Below are positions 20,729 to 32,466 of a DNA stretch of 64,000 bases, one piece after another. The notes under the pieces were generated by a model, which ran no database searches, had not been told where the DNA came from, and saw only the letters and a program-made list of their open reading frames with translations. The stretch is from Brachypterus glaber (taxonomy: Eukaryota > Arthropoda > Insecta > Coleoptera > Kateretidae), in assembly GCA_958510825.1 (NCBI GenBank), contig OY294044.1:68304357-68368356 (forward strand). The letters are read 5' to 3'. Positions within the stretch are counted from its first letter, which is position 1, and every line of letters begins with the position of its first letter. The position numbers were made by a program, and so were the translations under genes.

Positions 20729-21282
20729 AGACAGAAGAGTTTAAATATTTGCATAATAAATCGAAATACTTAGATAGTGGCAAAAAAAGCATTTGTTTAG
20801 CATTCTAAAACCTAAAGGATTAAAAAAAGGGCCTTAGCCGATACTTTTACTTTTCCGACCCCTGCTAATGGAAGGGAAAGTACTGTTATCGTGCAAACAT
20901 TCAAAATCGAGAAAACGACCGTGTTATCCATTTTAAGGTCTCATATTGCGATTAGACCCTTTGTCAGTATGATGCCTGTCTGTCTGTCTGCCTATAAACC
21001 TTCACGATAACTACCGATCGGTTTATCCGATCGATTTAAAATTTGGTATGAAATCACCGTTTGGTCGAAGGATACAACTATTAGTTTTAATTAAAAAAAA
21101 AATCTAAAAAAAAAAATAATTTTTTGTAAAACAAAATATGATAAATTTGAAGAGGTTTAGGTCTTTAGTGTAGAGGGTACCTAATGTTTCTTTTTTTTTT
21201 TGAATTGTCTATTTGCCGATGGCGACAGTGCTAATATTTTATTGTTTAAATAAAAACCTTATAACTATGTAATATTTTAATT

Positions 21283-21412
21283 TTACTTGATACAACTCTT
21301 ACGACTTTGAAAGAAGCACGCTACACAAAAGTATTTACTACATTTTGGACATTTGTAACTTGTCTTTGGTGTATTTTCTAAGGTCATAGTAACATTTACT
21401 ACAACGGCTTCT
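21283..21412 (-). pseudogene. piggyBac transposase C-terminal cysteine-rich remnant
   Basis: On the minus strand one frame reads RCSKCYYDLRKYTKDK. After a one-register shift another frame reads YKCPKCSKYFCVACF, followed shortly by a stop. The spacing C-x2-C-Y, then C-x2-C, then C-x2-C-F is that of the cross-brace zinc finger closing piggyBac transposases, which binds the terminal repeats. The DDD catalytic core is not recognisable in the 800 bp upstream on this strand. The fragment is therefore a broken end of the gene. The TTAA-flanked inverted termini around it support the family call. Confidence 0.65.
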
Positions 21413-22239
21413 TTTATTTACAATTTTTTTTATTTTTTTTTTAAATTGATCTTTATAATAAAAGTATTTTTTCCTTATAATTTTAATATGAATTTTTATT
21501 CAGCATTTTTCGATTTTTTTTTTAAAGTTTAACCTCCCATAACTTTTTTGTTTTTGAGGGGACTACTTTCAAAAACAATAGGGATCTTCCCCTCATAGAA
21601 TTTGTTTTTTTTTCTGAAAATTTCAATACGATCGGTTATTCGTTCTTGAGTTATCGTGTCTACAAAAATTATGACATCGGACAGACGGACGGACGGACAA
21701 ACATTTGAAAAAAAAAACAGTTGCTCGTTTTTTCATGAAACAAATTTGTATCCAATAATTTAATTCTAGGACGATTTTTGATTTTTTTTCGAAAATTTGA
21801 AACTACCGTATAATATTACTCTAGCGCTAGCGCTGTGAATAATATAATAATAGTATAATATACAATGAAGAAAAAATATGTAAAAATTGTTGTTCTGATT
21901 TTTCTCTGACAGTCGGTCTCGGTAAAATGTATTTTTGAACTAAATTTATACGTGCAAATAAAATGATAACAATTAAATGAACCAAGCAAACAAAAACAAA
22001 GGTTTTTATTGAGTTTTTTTATTTTTATTTTAATTTAATATACATAGACGTGCCTTAGTTGCTCTGAGCATCTTTAATGGTGCTCACCCATTTAAACCCT
22101 TAAACATATATTTTTTTTTTGTAAAATTATTTTAGATCAAATTTTTGGCCTATTTCCACTAAATTACACGAAAAAAAAAATCAGGTGGCCCAGTGGACTT
22201 TTTACTTACTCATTTCTGGCATGGGGCTTAAAGTGTTAA

Positions 22240-22904
22240 ACCAGTCAATGTCCTTGAATGAAGAGTTTTTAAAACACCTGGAAAACTAATCATTTTTAGA
22301 ATATGATGTCTATTTCATCAACTTTAACGCTCTGTAATTTCTTTCTGATTGTTTAAACAAAAAAAGTTATTTACATAAATTGTAGAGAATTCAATAACGA
22401 ACAAATAACATGTTTGCTTTTTGTTAAGCGACGAATAGAAGCCGAGATATGAACCAAAAACAAAAAAAATGCGTTTTTGCACATAACTATGCAAAAAAAA
22501 TGGCAAAGGGGCGCAAATTTGGATTTAAGCTTTTTATGCAAACCCTTTTTGATTAAAAACCCAAAAGTGCAAACCAAAACGGAGAGTGTGCCTTTCATTG
22601 CAAGGTGAGGCCCTTAACATAAACATGGTCATCGCCTCTGTCGTGTCACTTAGAAGAACTATGTAAATACTGATAAAGTAACAGTCAAATGGGACCATTT
22701 ACCATGGGATGCTAACATACTTAGGAGGAAGACAATAAATTGAAATTTGATAATTTTAGATGCACTTAGTTAATTAATTGATTTCTATAAAACACCAGGT
22801 TCACGACCTCTTAAAGAATAATAGATATTGATTGATTTGTAAAAAGCCATGAGAAACTAGAAATTAGTGAGTTAAATTTATGATAAATCATTTCTAATTG
22901 CATG
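22240..22904. other. No gene recognised
   Basis: AT-rich sequence. Two overlapping minus-strand frames at 22324-22598 are low-complexity F/L-rich and are not supported. Confidence 0.4.
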
Positions 22905-23655
22905 AGTTGGCTTTGATAAACCACGGCGGGCTTGGATCAACTTTAAAACAAAAGTCCTTGCACCGATGGAATTTTTTCATAAATATCTTCTTCGATGTCA
23001 CACGAGTATTCATTTGTTTTTATATATTTTTTATTGTATGTTTAATTTTTATTACGGATATTGAAAGAGTTTATTTTTTTAAGGAATTTTGTAGAATATC
23101 TTTCTTTTTATTTTCATTTGTTTCTAAATTATTTAAAATCAAAATTTACAAAACTGTGTTATTAAATTTTTTTTAAATAATTTAAAATTACCACAAAATG
23201 GCTCTAAGCGCTAGAACACAATATCTATAGCATAAAATTAAATTGGCGTTGGTACTAAGTTAGAGCCATTTTGTGGTAATTTTCTAACATAAAATTTATA
23301 GATGGCGTTAACCTAATTTTAAATTATTTTAAAACAGGTTACAACAGGTTACTTGATCAAAAAATGAGTTTTGTCAATTTTGATATTAAATAATTTAGAA
23401 ACAAATGAAAATAAAAACAAAGATATTCTACAAACTTGCTTAAAAAAAACTCTTTCGATATCCGTAATAAAAATTAAACATACACTAAAAAAAATATAAA
23501 AACAAATGAAATTCGATTTATCTCACGAACCCCTCTACCGATTATTTTCATACTGACAATAAATACTTGTGATACATCGTAGAAAAGATTTATAAAAAAA
23601 TCCCATCGGTGTAAGGACTTTTGTTTTTAAGTTGATCCAAGCCCACCGTGAAACA
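22905..23655. mobile_element. Long foldback element
   Basis: Arms of about 230 bp (22921-23160 and about 23375-23645) carry CACGGCGGGCTTGGATCAAC, AAAACAAAAGTCCTTGCACC, AAACATACNNTAAAAAA and TATCCGTAATAAAAATTAAA in opposite orientation. The centre holds a second inverted pair, ACCACAAAATGGCTCTAA (23191) and TTAGAGCCATTTTGTGGT (23261). No transposase. Part of the arm sequence reappears at 55190-55660. Confidence 0.75.
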
Positions 23656-23692
23656 TTATATGCAAAAGTATGGCTTAAAAATAAAAATAAAC

Positions 23693-24140
23693 TTTTTGCA
23701 CGATCGGGACTAAAACGTTATTTTACTCCCTCTTAAAAAAAATCACGGCAACCAATAAGTTTGGTGATGATTTGTAATAAATAATAAGCGATTCAAACAA
23801 AAGAAATTATTTCATTTTAACGAAGTACACCTTTTAAATAACATTGTTTAAATCCGAGTTTAAATCACTTCGTCTTCGTCCATTTTTTCGAACTGACGTT
23901 TGTGTCAATTATATTAAAAAACAATTGAAATCGCGATAGCCGTGAAACTTTTCGCCATTCACATGTATCTTGTGAAATTAAATTACGAAACTAACAAAAA
24001 TAAATAATTTTAATTTTATGTAAATATAGTTGTCGGTCGTGCAAAAAATAGTGTATAAACCTCAGGAATAGACTGTGTTTTAGCCCCTAGCTTCGCTCCG
24101 CGGCGCTCGGGAAACATTCATGCTGCGGGAGTAAAATAAT
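23693..24140. repeat. Dispersed repeat, copy 1 (TTTTTGCACGAYC ends)
   Basis: TTTTTGCACGATCGGGACT (23693) and the inverse GGTCGTGCAAAAAATAG (about 24035-24052) bound a segment matched at 53526-54000. Shared inner words include GACGTTTGTGTCAA and AACAATTGAAATCGCGATAG. The part after 24052 (CCTCAGGAATAGACTGTGTT) is also shared with the second copy. Confidence 0.65.
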
Positions 24141-24644
24141 CGTTGTTCTGTTATGTTTAACCCTAACAACTTGTAATTAATAACAAATGTTGCGTGGGGT
24201 TCCCAATAGGCTAAAACGTTTAGTATTTACTACGGTAACAAAATCTCAGAGTATCTTATTATCTTTATATACAGTGTAATTTTAAACGGAAAATTCCCAT
24301 TATAAGTAAATATGTCAAAACATAAAAAAAAACATATCAGGAACATAATTAAATCCGTAGTAGGTATGTCCAATGTATGTACAGTACATCAATTTAAAAG
24401 CAGTTAGTGCCGTTATGTGCGTATATAAATAAGAAAAAATACAATTTAATAACTGCAAAAATAATTTAAATATATTGCTTTTGTAGAATATTTAAATTGA
24501 CGTGCTGGTGCACTTCACATGTCCTTTTTTGGATCGACTTATCCTGAGTGAGCACCCAGAAGTAACAAGTGTAGGATAGAGATAGCGAAGAATCGTTGTT
24601 ATTTTTTTTCTTTCTGATTCAGCCTTTTATTCCACTAAGGTTAT

Positions 24645-24668
24645 ATGTATGTATGTATGTATGTATGT
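24645..24668. repeat. (ATGT)6 microsatellite
   Basis: Six ATGT units in a row. Confidence 0.9.
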
Positions 24669-24682
24669 TAAAAAGTCCAAAA

Positions 24683-24725
24683 TAATCAAAATTTGCGTTA
24701 CGTAATACTTGAACGTTCCCTAAGA
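24683..24725. repeat. Single end of a TTACGTAACG MITE
   Basis: TTTGCGTTACGTAATACTTG followed by AACGTTCCC is one terminus of the small MITE that is complete at 56047-56210. No partner end is seen here. Confidence 0.55.
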
Positions 24726-25056
24726 TTCCAAAAAGCAACCCATATTAGACCAATTCTTTTCGTTAGTTCGGCTGTATAATTATTCTTTGAAAGAATTTTT
24801 TTCCGAGTCTGCAAATGTGTCCTTTTTAAACATATTCATTTTTAATTTAAGAAACTTTTGGTCTTTTTGAAAAGACCAAAGACCAAAAAAAAACTTCCGA
24901 TAGCAATTTTGCTTGTGGATAAGTCCCTTTCGATCATACTATCGATAGACGATCATATTAATCTTGTCGACTGATCGAATTTTAAAATAAAAAATGGCAG
25001 TTTGGTAAATGCTTAATGAGCTGAGAGTTTATAGAATCTGTTCTAGATTAGTCCTA
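24726..25056. other. No gene recognised
   Basis: AT-rich DNA. A small palindrome CTTTTGGTCTTTTTGAAAAG lies near 24857. Confidence 0.4.
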
Positions 25057-27619
25057 CACTTCTGCTCAAAAATATCGGCCCACCTAAAAAAATACACATT
25101 TTTGAATGCAAATATCTCCAAAACTATTTAATGGATTTATTCGATCTTTTTTTTATTTTGAAGCTTGAACTTTTAGCTCTTACTTACTGGAATAAAAATT
25201 ATCAAACATCTTTTTTTATACCGGCAGCAATGAAAAGTGCACAGCTATGTTTTTTTACTGCACCTTTCGATATGCGCATGGTTCGCCACTGCATATTTTT
25301 TTACAATTTAATTAATTGATTTTATAGCCTAATTAAATGGAAGTAATCTCTTTTTAAATTTTTAAATTTTCCTTTTCTCGTTTAGGAGATATAAGGTTTT
25401 TTCTAAAAATTTACATTTTTGCAAGTAACAAAAAAACTACGCAATGGATTTAATTGATTTTTTTTTTAATTTGAAGCTTAAATCGTAAACTTTTATTTAT
25501 TTAATTTAGGTTTCTGGTGCAAACATGTTTAAACTGAGTTTACATTGCTTAAATAGTCATGTTTTTTTTTACTCGATCTTTTTTGTTGCAATTTAAACAC
25601 AAACTCAAATCTTTCCATAAGTTTTAAAACTTATTCTAATAGCCACACTTATTGTGACTGATTCCGTCTTTTATTTTTTATCATAAGTCTTCTCATTTAG
25701 GAGAAATTATGTTTTTTTGGTAAATAAGGACTTTTTAAGTGGTGGGCTAGTGCCACCCCTGTAACTAACTTTTTTATGATTGACAAGACTTGTCACTTAT
25801 GTGACAATACTTTTTTAACTCGTTAAAATTTTATTTAATTGTATTATTTAAATGGAAACAAGTCCGGAAGTAGCTGCCCAAGCTGTAGCTCTGCTACAAG
25901 AAGGGCACAGTCAGCGTTATGTTGCTCAACAGTTAAATATTACGAGAGCAGCGGTAAGAAGTGTATTCCAACGTTTTGAGGAGACCGGTTCCTTTAGTCG
26001 ACGCCAAGGAGCTGGCAGACATAGGTGCACGTCCGCTCGGGATGACCGATTTATCGAGCTTAATTCCCTGCGGAATCGTCGTCTAAATTCAGTTAATTTG
26101 AGATCACGGCTTCAAGAAACAAGAGGTGTAGCAGTAAGTAGGTCCACTATTGGTCGAAGGCTTTTTGAAAGAAACCTTTGCTCTTATAAGGCCGCAACTG
26201 GACCTAAACTCACTGCTAACCATCGTCGTGCCAGGCTGCAGTTTGCAAGAAGACATTTAAACTGGGACAGAAACCAATGGGCAAAGGTTATGTTTTCTGA
26301 TGAAACCAGGATATGTCTATTTGGGAATGATGCAAGACAGCGTGTCTACCGACGTCCTGGAGAACGTTATGCACAGGCCTGCATTGCAGAAAAAGTTAGT
26401 TATGGTGGTGGATCGTGCATGATATGGGGAGGTATATCATTGGAAGCTAAAACTGAACCCGTAATGTTGGTTAGTTTTAGTGTTTTGTTAAATTAAATTG
26501 AATGTTTTATTGACCATAATGTAATGTAACTAATAATAACGAAGAACAGCATTGTTGTAAAAAAACATACACGTCTAATACGTTTTTTTGTGTTTATAAT
26601 TGTTATTAAATAATTTTAATAAAATTTAAAATTTGTTTATTGTTATTTTATTTGATAAAATATTTTGTTTAAAAAAAATTAAAAAGCAAAAAGTCCTTAA
26701 AAAGACGTTAGAACTTGTTTTTGGAGTACCATTAGAGATTTAAACAGTCTGTGCAAAGTTCGTTCGACATATATGCCTCAAAACGCAGTCTGAGCTGGGA
26801 ACCAAAAAGTTGCTAACGCAGAAAACGTGTTAATTAAATGTATTTATTTAAGCTAAAGTTATAGAAGTGCAATAGATCTTTATATTCTATCGACGCTTTT
26901 CCGTCATATACAGTTTTACAGGGGTGGCACTAGCCCACTGATTAAAAAGTCACTTTTTCCGAAAAACTTTAATTTCTCCTAAATGAGAAGACTTATGATA
27001 AAAAATAAAAGAAGGAATCAGTCACAATAAGTGTGGCTTTTAGAATAAGTTTTAAAACTTATGGAAACATTTGAGTTTGTGGTTAAATTGCATCAAAAAA
27101 GATTGGGTAAAAAAAACATGACTATTTAAGCAATGTAAACCCAGTTTAAACATGTTTGCACCAGAAACTTAAATTAAATAAATAAAAGTTAAGGACTTAA
27201 GCTTCAAATTAAAAAATAAATCAATTAAATCCACTGTGTAGTTTTTTTGTTATTTGCAAAAATGTTTATTTTCAGAAAAAACCGTATATCTCCTAAACGA
27301 GAAAAGGAACATTAAAAAGTTAAAAAAGAAATTACTCCCATTTAATTGGCCTATAAAATCAATTAATTAAATTGTAAAAAAATATGCAGTGGCAAACCGT
27401 GCGCATATCGAAAGAAGCAGTAAAAAAACATAGCTGTGTAATTTTCATTGCTGCCAGTTTAAAAAAAGATTTTTGATAATTTTTATTCCAGTAATTAAGA
27501 GCTAAAAGTTCAAGCTTTAAAATAAAAAAAAGGTCAAATAAATCTATTGAATAGTTTTGGAGTTATTAGCATTTGAAAATGTGTATTTTTTTAGGTGGGC
27601 CGATATTTTTGAGCAGAAG
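25057..27619 (+). mobile_element. Tc1-like transposon with about 700-bp inverted repeats
   Basis: TA lies at both ends (25055-25056, 27620-27621). The terminus CACTTCTGCTCAAAAATATC on the left matches CTTCTGCTCAAAAATATCGG inverted on the right. Similarity of the arms continues inward to about 25763 and 26916 (TTACAGGGGTGGCACTAGCC), so each arm is about 700 bp. The 1.15 kb between them holds the 5' part of a transposase gene (25852-26496) and about 420 bp with no clear second half. The whole is 2563 bp. Confidence 0.9.
25852..26496 (+). pseudogene. Tc1-like transposase, N-terminal part
   Basis: The 214-residue frame begins METSPEVAAQAVALLQEGHS 89 bp inside the left arm. It has two helix-turn-helix DNA-binding units: about residues 5-45 (QRYVAQQLNITRAAVRSVFQ) and about 60-110. 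A basic GRHR-type linker joins them (RRQGAGRHR). The first catalytic aspartate follows in KVMFSDETRICLFG (about D147), then WGGIS at about 192. Homology stops after KTEPVML at about residue 206, and the frame ends VSFSVLLN-stop. Full-length family members run to about 340 residues and need two more acidic catalytic residues, which are absent. A possible decayed tail (frame near 26720-26800) is too weak to claim. The protein is expected to bind DNA but not to cut it. Confidence 0.9.
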
Positions 27620-27621
27620 TA

Positions 27622-28779
27622 GATCCATTACTTCAAACGCCCTCTGAAAGTTTATGAAAGCAAGATGCAGTGTGATTCAGTGCATTTTCACTGTCATAGA
27701 ATTTTGTAAGGTTTTTGCTTTTCCTACAATAATACAGCAGGGTTTCATAATAAAATATGTTTTTGTCTTTTATGACCGATATAAATGAAATTTTGCAGAC
27801 CAGGAGGCCTCAAAATAATTAAGAATTTTGGAGCCAAAACCCGATAAGTGGCAGGAGTACATTTCCAAAATAAGTATACGTTTAAAGATAAAGTTAAGGT
27901 GCTAAATGTGTCAGGGATTCTGAATGCAATTCCGATAAAGCAGCAGTACCTTTTTAGAGAACTCATTTAGAGTTATATACCATAAATATAGCCATAGCCA
28001 AAGCCATAAAAAAATTAGTTAAGTTCACTTATCGGGTTTTAACCCCACATCCTCGATAAGCACAATAAAAAATCAATCATTGTCAAATTAATCAAAATAG
28101 TATTAATTGTTATTATAGTTAATATTAATTATAAACATTTTTAAGAAAACAATATTATTTTGCTTCCTGTAAAATAAATATCTGGTACCTGGGCCCTTAT
28201 GGATATATCGCTCTGCATATATTCACGTTTTCAGTCGTTCTTCCCGTGTACTCTTTACTTATCTACCGCTTGCTCTGGCCCGTTCTCTGTTAGCTACTGG
28301 ATACGCAGATTAAGATTGCATATATTTATTGCTTTTATTCACATTCTTTTTGTTCAATTTCTTATTTGACATAATACACTGTCACTAATGGACTCAAACA
28401 ACTTTTTTGTACAACAAAAAAATATCGTAAGATTTAATAACAGTAAACTAAATTTACCATAAATTGATGGCTTAGCTCCAAATACGGATTTGAAGATTTA
28501 AGAGCGATATTTTCTCTTTAAACGTCTACAAAAAGATGCATTTAGAGCTTATGCTTTCTATTATCATTATAATTCTTATATAAGAACGTAAAAGATAGAT
28601 TTCTTCTGCTTACTAAACCACGAACGTTTTAAATGAATGTTTCAAGCAGAGGCTGTCCCAAGGGAAAGGTCAAAGGGGCCCGTCCCCAAAAGTCTTAAAT
28701 TTTGACAAAATTTAGATCTAAGGCTTTCACGGTTAAACATATTTTTAGAACTAATAGTTTCGGGTTTTAACCGCGTTGA
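27622..28779. other. No gene recognised
   Basis: AT-rich sequence. A minus-strand frame at 27745-27966 has no recognisable motif. ATCGGGTTTTAACCCCACAT near 28031 lies beside CTTATCGGG-type words. Confidence 0.4.
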
Positions 28780-28845
28780 TCATTACTATCAGACGTTTCG
28801 TTTCTTAATCCTAGAGACATAACATACTTAAGTTTCTACAACTAC
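28780..28845 (-). repeat. Diverged retroelement-tail hairpin, inverted
   Basis: Read on the minus strand, ATGTCTCTAGGATTAAGAAACGAAACGTC is a relative of the motif at 8829-8870, and both are followed by AACGCGGT or AACACGGT. It is a relic of the same retroelement family. Confidence 0.4.
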
Positions 28846-29780
28846 AAAATCTAAATGCGGATTAAAAATTGCACTGAACACAATTTTATTATTTCATAAC
28901 TTTTAGAAACTGTATCGGTTCTGTTTTATAATTTCTTTTTTTTTTAGTTGAAAAGTTTTATTAAATTATACGCCTCGCGTGGTTGATCGACTTATCTTCC
29001 GCCACAAAAACAGATTGTTAGTTTTAAATTCTAAATCTCAAATTTTATTGTGCCAAAACGTTTTTCCCTAGATTTACTGCTTAAGATTTTGTTCTTTTTT
29101 ATCACGATTTGATGTGGAGATAGAACTATTAAACCAAACATTTTCACAGATGATGAAACGATGGCAAAAAAGCGTAGGATTATATTTGAATTGATAGTTG
29201 TATAAAGCGGTTAACTCCAATTTTTGACAAAATATTATCTGCATTTTTTAAGGCAACAAAACAGATTTTTTTTGAATGTTTAATTTAAGTTGTATATCTA
29301 AAGGCATAATACCAAAACTCGGGTAAAAAGTATATTTAATGTGATGGGGGGTTTTAAAACGGTCTTCCATATGTGAGCGATGTTTTTAAACGGTGGTTCT
29401 ATATGTGGAGAATGTTTTTTAACCACCTTCAGTTTCGAAGCCTATTTTTCTCGTCAGGATTTTAACCCTCCCAATCACAAATATATTTTCTTAGTTTTCT
29501 ATAGCATTGGCATACACTACAATATATACCATTCTTTATAAATATTAATTTTACGTTTTATTTTTTTTTGTGAAATATATTATCTAAAAAATCATTAACC
29601 GTTACATTAATGTATTAGGCTAACAAAATTTAATAATGTAAAAAAAAAATAAATAATGTAAAATATACTATTAATGCAATAAATTAAATTTTGTTTATTT
29701 TTTTTTTTGGGTTCTTATTACGAGGTAATTAATGTTTTTTTTTATAAAACTTCAGGATCTAGATACAAGTATAGAGGATT
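28846..29780. other. No gene recognised
   Basis: AT-rich DNA. TTTAAACGGTGGTTCTATATGTGGAG resembles the preceding TTTAAAACGGTCTTCCATATGTGAGCG (about 29350-29415), a weak 49-bp duplication. Confidence 0.4.
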
Positions 29781-29789
29781 ATTCTTTTA

Positions 29790-30100
29790 AATGGTACACC
29801 CCGAGGTACACCCCCCGTAACTTTTGAACGGGATGATACATAACTTTAAATTTAAAATATGCATATCACACAACAAAAACTATCATTTGTCATATTTATT
29901 AATTTTTTATTCGGTAAGGCGCCAGGGGGGAAGTGGGGAACAATATTTTAAATGGCATGTGATACGTCATTTTAAAGAGCTAAAAATTCTCTATTTAACC
30001 ATGTAACTATTTATTTTTTAATAGTTTTTTTATAGATTTTTTTTCTTCAAAATTGATGCCGCTTCTTCTGAGAATTCAATTTAACTTTTTTGGAGTTAAC
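29790..30100. repeat. Distant relative of the CAGTGCGGTCC foldback family
   Basis: CCCCGTAACTTTTGAACGGG, AAATGGCATGTGATACGTCA and TTAAAGAGCTAAAAATTCTC follow the same order as in 30703-30960 and 61709-61920, but are diverged. Confidence 0.4.
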
Positions 30101-30700
30101 CCCTTTGTACAACTACCGATTCATTTGTACTTGTATAATACCAATCTCTCAGTTCATCCAATGATAAAATCTCACACAACGATTTTAACGCATCTTGATA
30201 ACTACGAAGATGATTTGCATTTTGCCGGTTCGTGATCTTACGACGGCAACGGTACATTTTGAAAGGTACGTGCCAAAAAGACTTTTTAAAGAAAGGCTAA
30301 AAATTAATGTATATTTTTTCCGTAAACTTTTCGTCACCAAAAAGTAACTGTTAACCATATAAAAAAAAGTTAAAATAAAAAGTTTAGTAGCGAATTTCTG
30401 TTTAAGAACAGACAAACATATCACACCCCGGCTGAAATATCCCCCACCCTAAAGTTTCTTCACCTTAGATTTTTTGATGTTTACTCATTCTATAGTTCTA
30501 TTAGGATACTGTTATTTGAAATATTTTACCGGCCTTTTTTTTAATGGTAACGAAATTCATAAAAATTCATAAAACTGAAAAAAAAAACATGAAAATGAAT
30601 CTTTTTTACCCGAAAACGAAGTTGAATATTTATTGTTAAATTGTTAAATATCAAGTTAAATAATATATATAACAATCAAGCTAACAATAGACTTGAACTA
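30101..30700. other. No gene recognised
   Basis: AT-rich sequence. Frames at 30053-30235 and 30185-30424 overlap on opposite strands and lack motifs. Confidence 0.4.
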
Positions 30701-30702
30701 TA

Positions 30703-30960
30703 CAGTGCGGTCCAAAAGTCACCCTTCCCCATCTTAACTTTTGAACGAGTTCAGATATTGACTTTTTAGAACTCTTAAATAAGACCACTTAAACTATCTT
30801 TTAGCATGTATTTGATACTTCCAGCTCTTAAAATGTGGGCAGGGGGTCATGGGGGGACATTTTTTAAATGGAAAGGGGGGTCGTCTGATACATTATTTTA
30901 AAGCTTATGAAATTTTCCATTTAACTATATATTATAATTTTTTTAAACATTTTTTTTTAA
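30703..30960. repeat. Half copy of the CAGTGCGGTCC foldback family
   Basis: ACAGTGCGGTCCAAAAGTCA, CTTAACTTTTGAACGAGTT and TCTTAAAATGTGGGCAGGGG match the left arm of the complete element at 61709-62303. The second arm is missing. Confidence 0.7.
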
Positions 30961-32455
30961 TTTAAAATAGGGTTGAAAAAAACATATTAATTTTCTGTAC
31001 CTAACTAACTAAAAATATATCAAGGATGGCTGTCAAAATTGCAGGGAAAAATTATAAAGGACAATAGTGTATCATACTAAGCCCACGTATTTTAAATCTA
31101 TCTCCAACACAGAATTAAAGCGTTGTAATCGAGGTTGTATCACAATAGCCCCTTACTGTATCCACGATAGCCCCAAACGTAGGGCTATTTTGGTACAGCA
31201 TTTTGTTGTATTTTTATTGTCAACTATTGTTTTTTGCCCTCAAAACTGGGCAGATAACCCCAAGGCTTACAAGGCATTTTTTGAGATTTTTAAAAATTAT
31301 ATTTATATTTTTTTTTGTAAAAGTTTTAATTTTTGTATCATAATAGCCCCGCCCCAATGGACCCTACTTAAAGTTTTGAAGAAAATCATTTTGACACTAA
31401 AATAATTTTCTCACTAGTGCTAGGGACTAATTCTGCCCTACTACGCTAGAAAGCAGTAACTCCATTTGTCGCATAGCAGCGTTTTCCAAATATTACATCA
31501 GAGTTGACGTGTAAACGTGGCAGAAATACTCAATGTCCGTTTTCATAAAAAATAATAGGGAGCCCCCAGCCTTTATTAGATAGATTACATAGGTAATAAT
31601 GTATTGTTTTAATAATTTAAGGGTTTTTGGATTTTTAGTTTAATTATTTTCTTCGATAGTGATCTTCGTTAACACTAATTTTTAATGATTAACCAGTTTT
31701 ACCCATATACACAACTCTGTTGCTTTAACCGGGATTTTTTCAACAAAGTCCATTTTTGATGCAGGGTGTGGTACACGAAATTAAACTCTGTGGTATATTA
31801 AATTAAAATGACTTTAAATTGTCCGTTTTTGGCTGCGACTCTTCTGTTTTATGTGAATTTTATACTTTCGTGCAGACGCTTAGGGTTGGGTAATTGTTTA
31901 TGTTTTTTAATTTATTGTTACTCTTTGTTACTCCAAACCAGAATAGTAGGGTAAATTAGGCAGTGCCTAATAGGCACACTCATTTTTTATTTATTTTTTA
32001 TTTAAATTCTATTGCGACCTAAGTAATATTTGTGAGGCTCATGACAAAAAATATTCAAATTAAAAAAATCATCTTATACATTTTTGACGTTAGCTGATGG
32101 CCGAATTAACTTTTTGGGAGTTTATCGAGGAGTTTATACTTGTTTTGTACTTCTCCTTGCACAGATCGAAGTACCCGAAAAAATTAAATTAAAAAAAAAA
32201 ACTATTTCTTAATGAATAAACATCTAAAACTATATTTCACTAATGGGTCATGTGACATGACTCATATCAACGCTGTTATTGCAAGGTCACTTGGATCATA
32301 AAAACAGTTTTTGAAAAAAATATATTATTTTTTTCGAAAAAATTATTATTTCTTATTTGATAAAAAAGAAAATTAATATTTTTTTTTTATTATTTTATTT
32401 TTTCAGGACTCGCTAAGCAAAAACAGCGTTGACATGAAAGTCCAGTTGATAAAAT
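30961..32455. other. No gene recognised
   Basis: A 112-residue frame at 31067-31405 has no recognisable domain and unremarkable composition for random AT-rich DNA. Nothing else is supported. Confidence 0.4.
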
Positions 32456-32466
32456 ACAGTTTAAAG
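32456..32466. repeat. 11-bp target duplication (left copy) of the ribozyme element
   Basis: ACAGTTTAAAG here and at 32890-32900 immediately flank the element at 32467-32889. Confidence 0.7.

Larger units (their letters stand above)
20651..22235 (-). mobile_element. piggyBac-like element, internally decayed
   Basis: TTAA flanks both ends (20647-20650, 22236-22239), the target site of piggyBac. The termini CACGTTAAGCGCCATG and the inverted CACTTTAAGCCCCATG match at 14 of 16. Subterminal palindromes GAGCACCATATATGGTGCTC (20666-20685), a near copy (20709-20728) and a weaker one near the right end (22066-22085) mark the ends. A remnant of a transposase C-terminus lies at 21283-21412 on the minus strand. 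Part of the interior (about 21540-21860) belongs to a dispersed repeat also found at 18436. Confidence 0.75.

Noticed and set aside
22898..23176. 92-residue plus-strand frame rich in F, I and L
   Set aside because: It lies entirely in one arm of a foldback element. The hydrophobic composition reflects T-rich DNA.
26500..26915. Second half of the Tc1 transposase after an intron
   Set aside because: GTTAGTTT after the last homologous residues could be a donor, but no downstream frame shows the second aspartate or the final acidic residue. Only a vague tail-like frame near 26720-26800 was seen.
31067..31405. 112-residue plus-strand open frame as a gene
   Set aside because: No domain, signal peptide or conserved motif is visible and no flanking splice structure can be supported. 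Frames of this size occur by chance in 64 kb.
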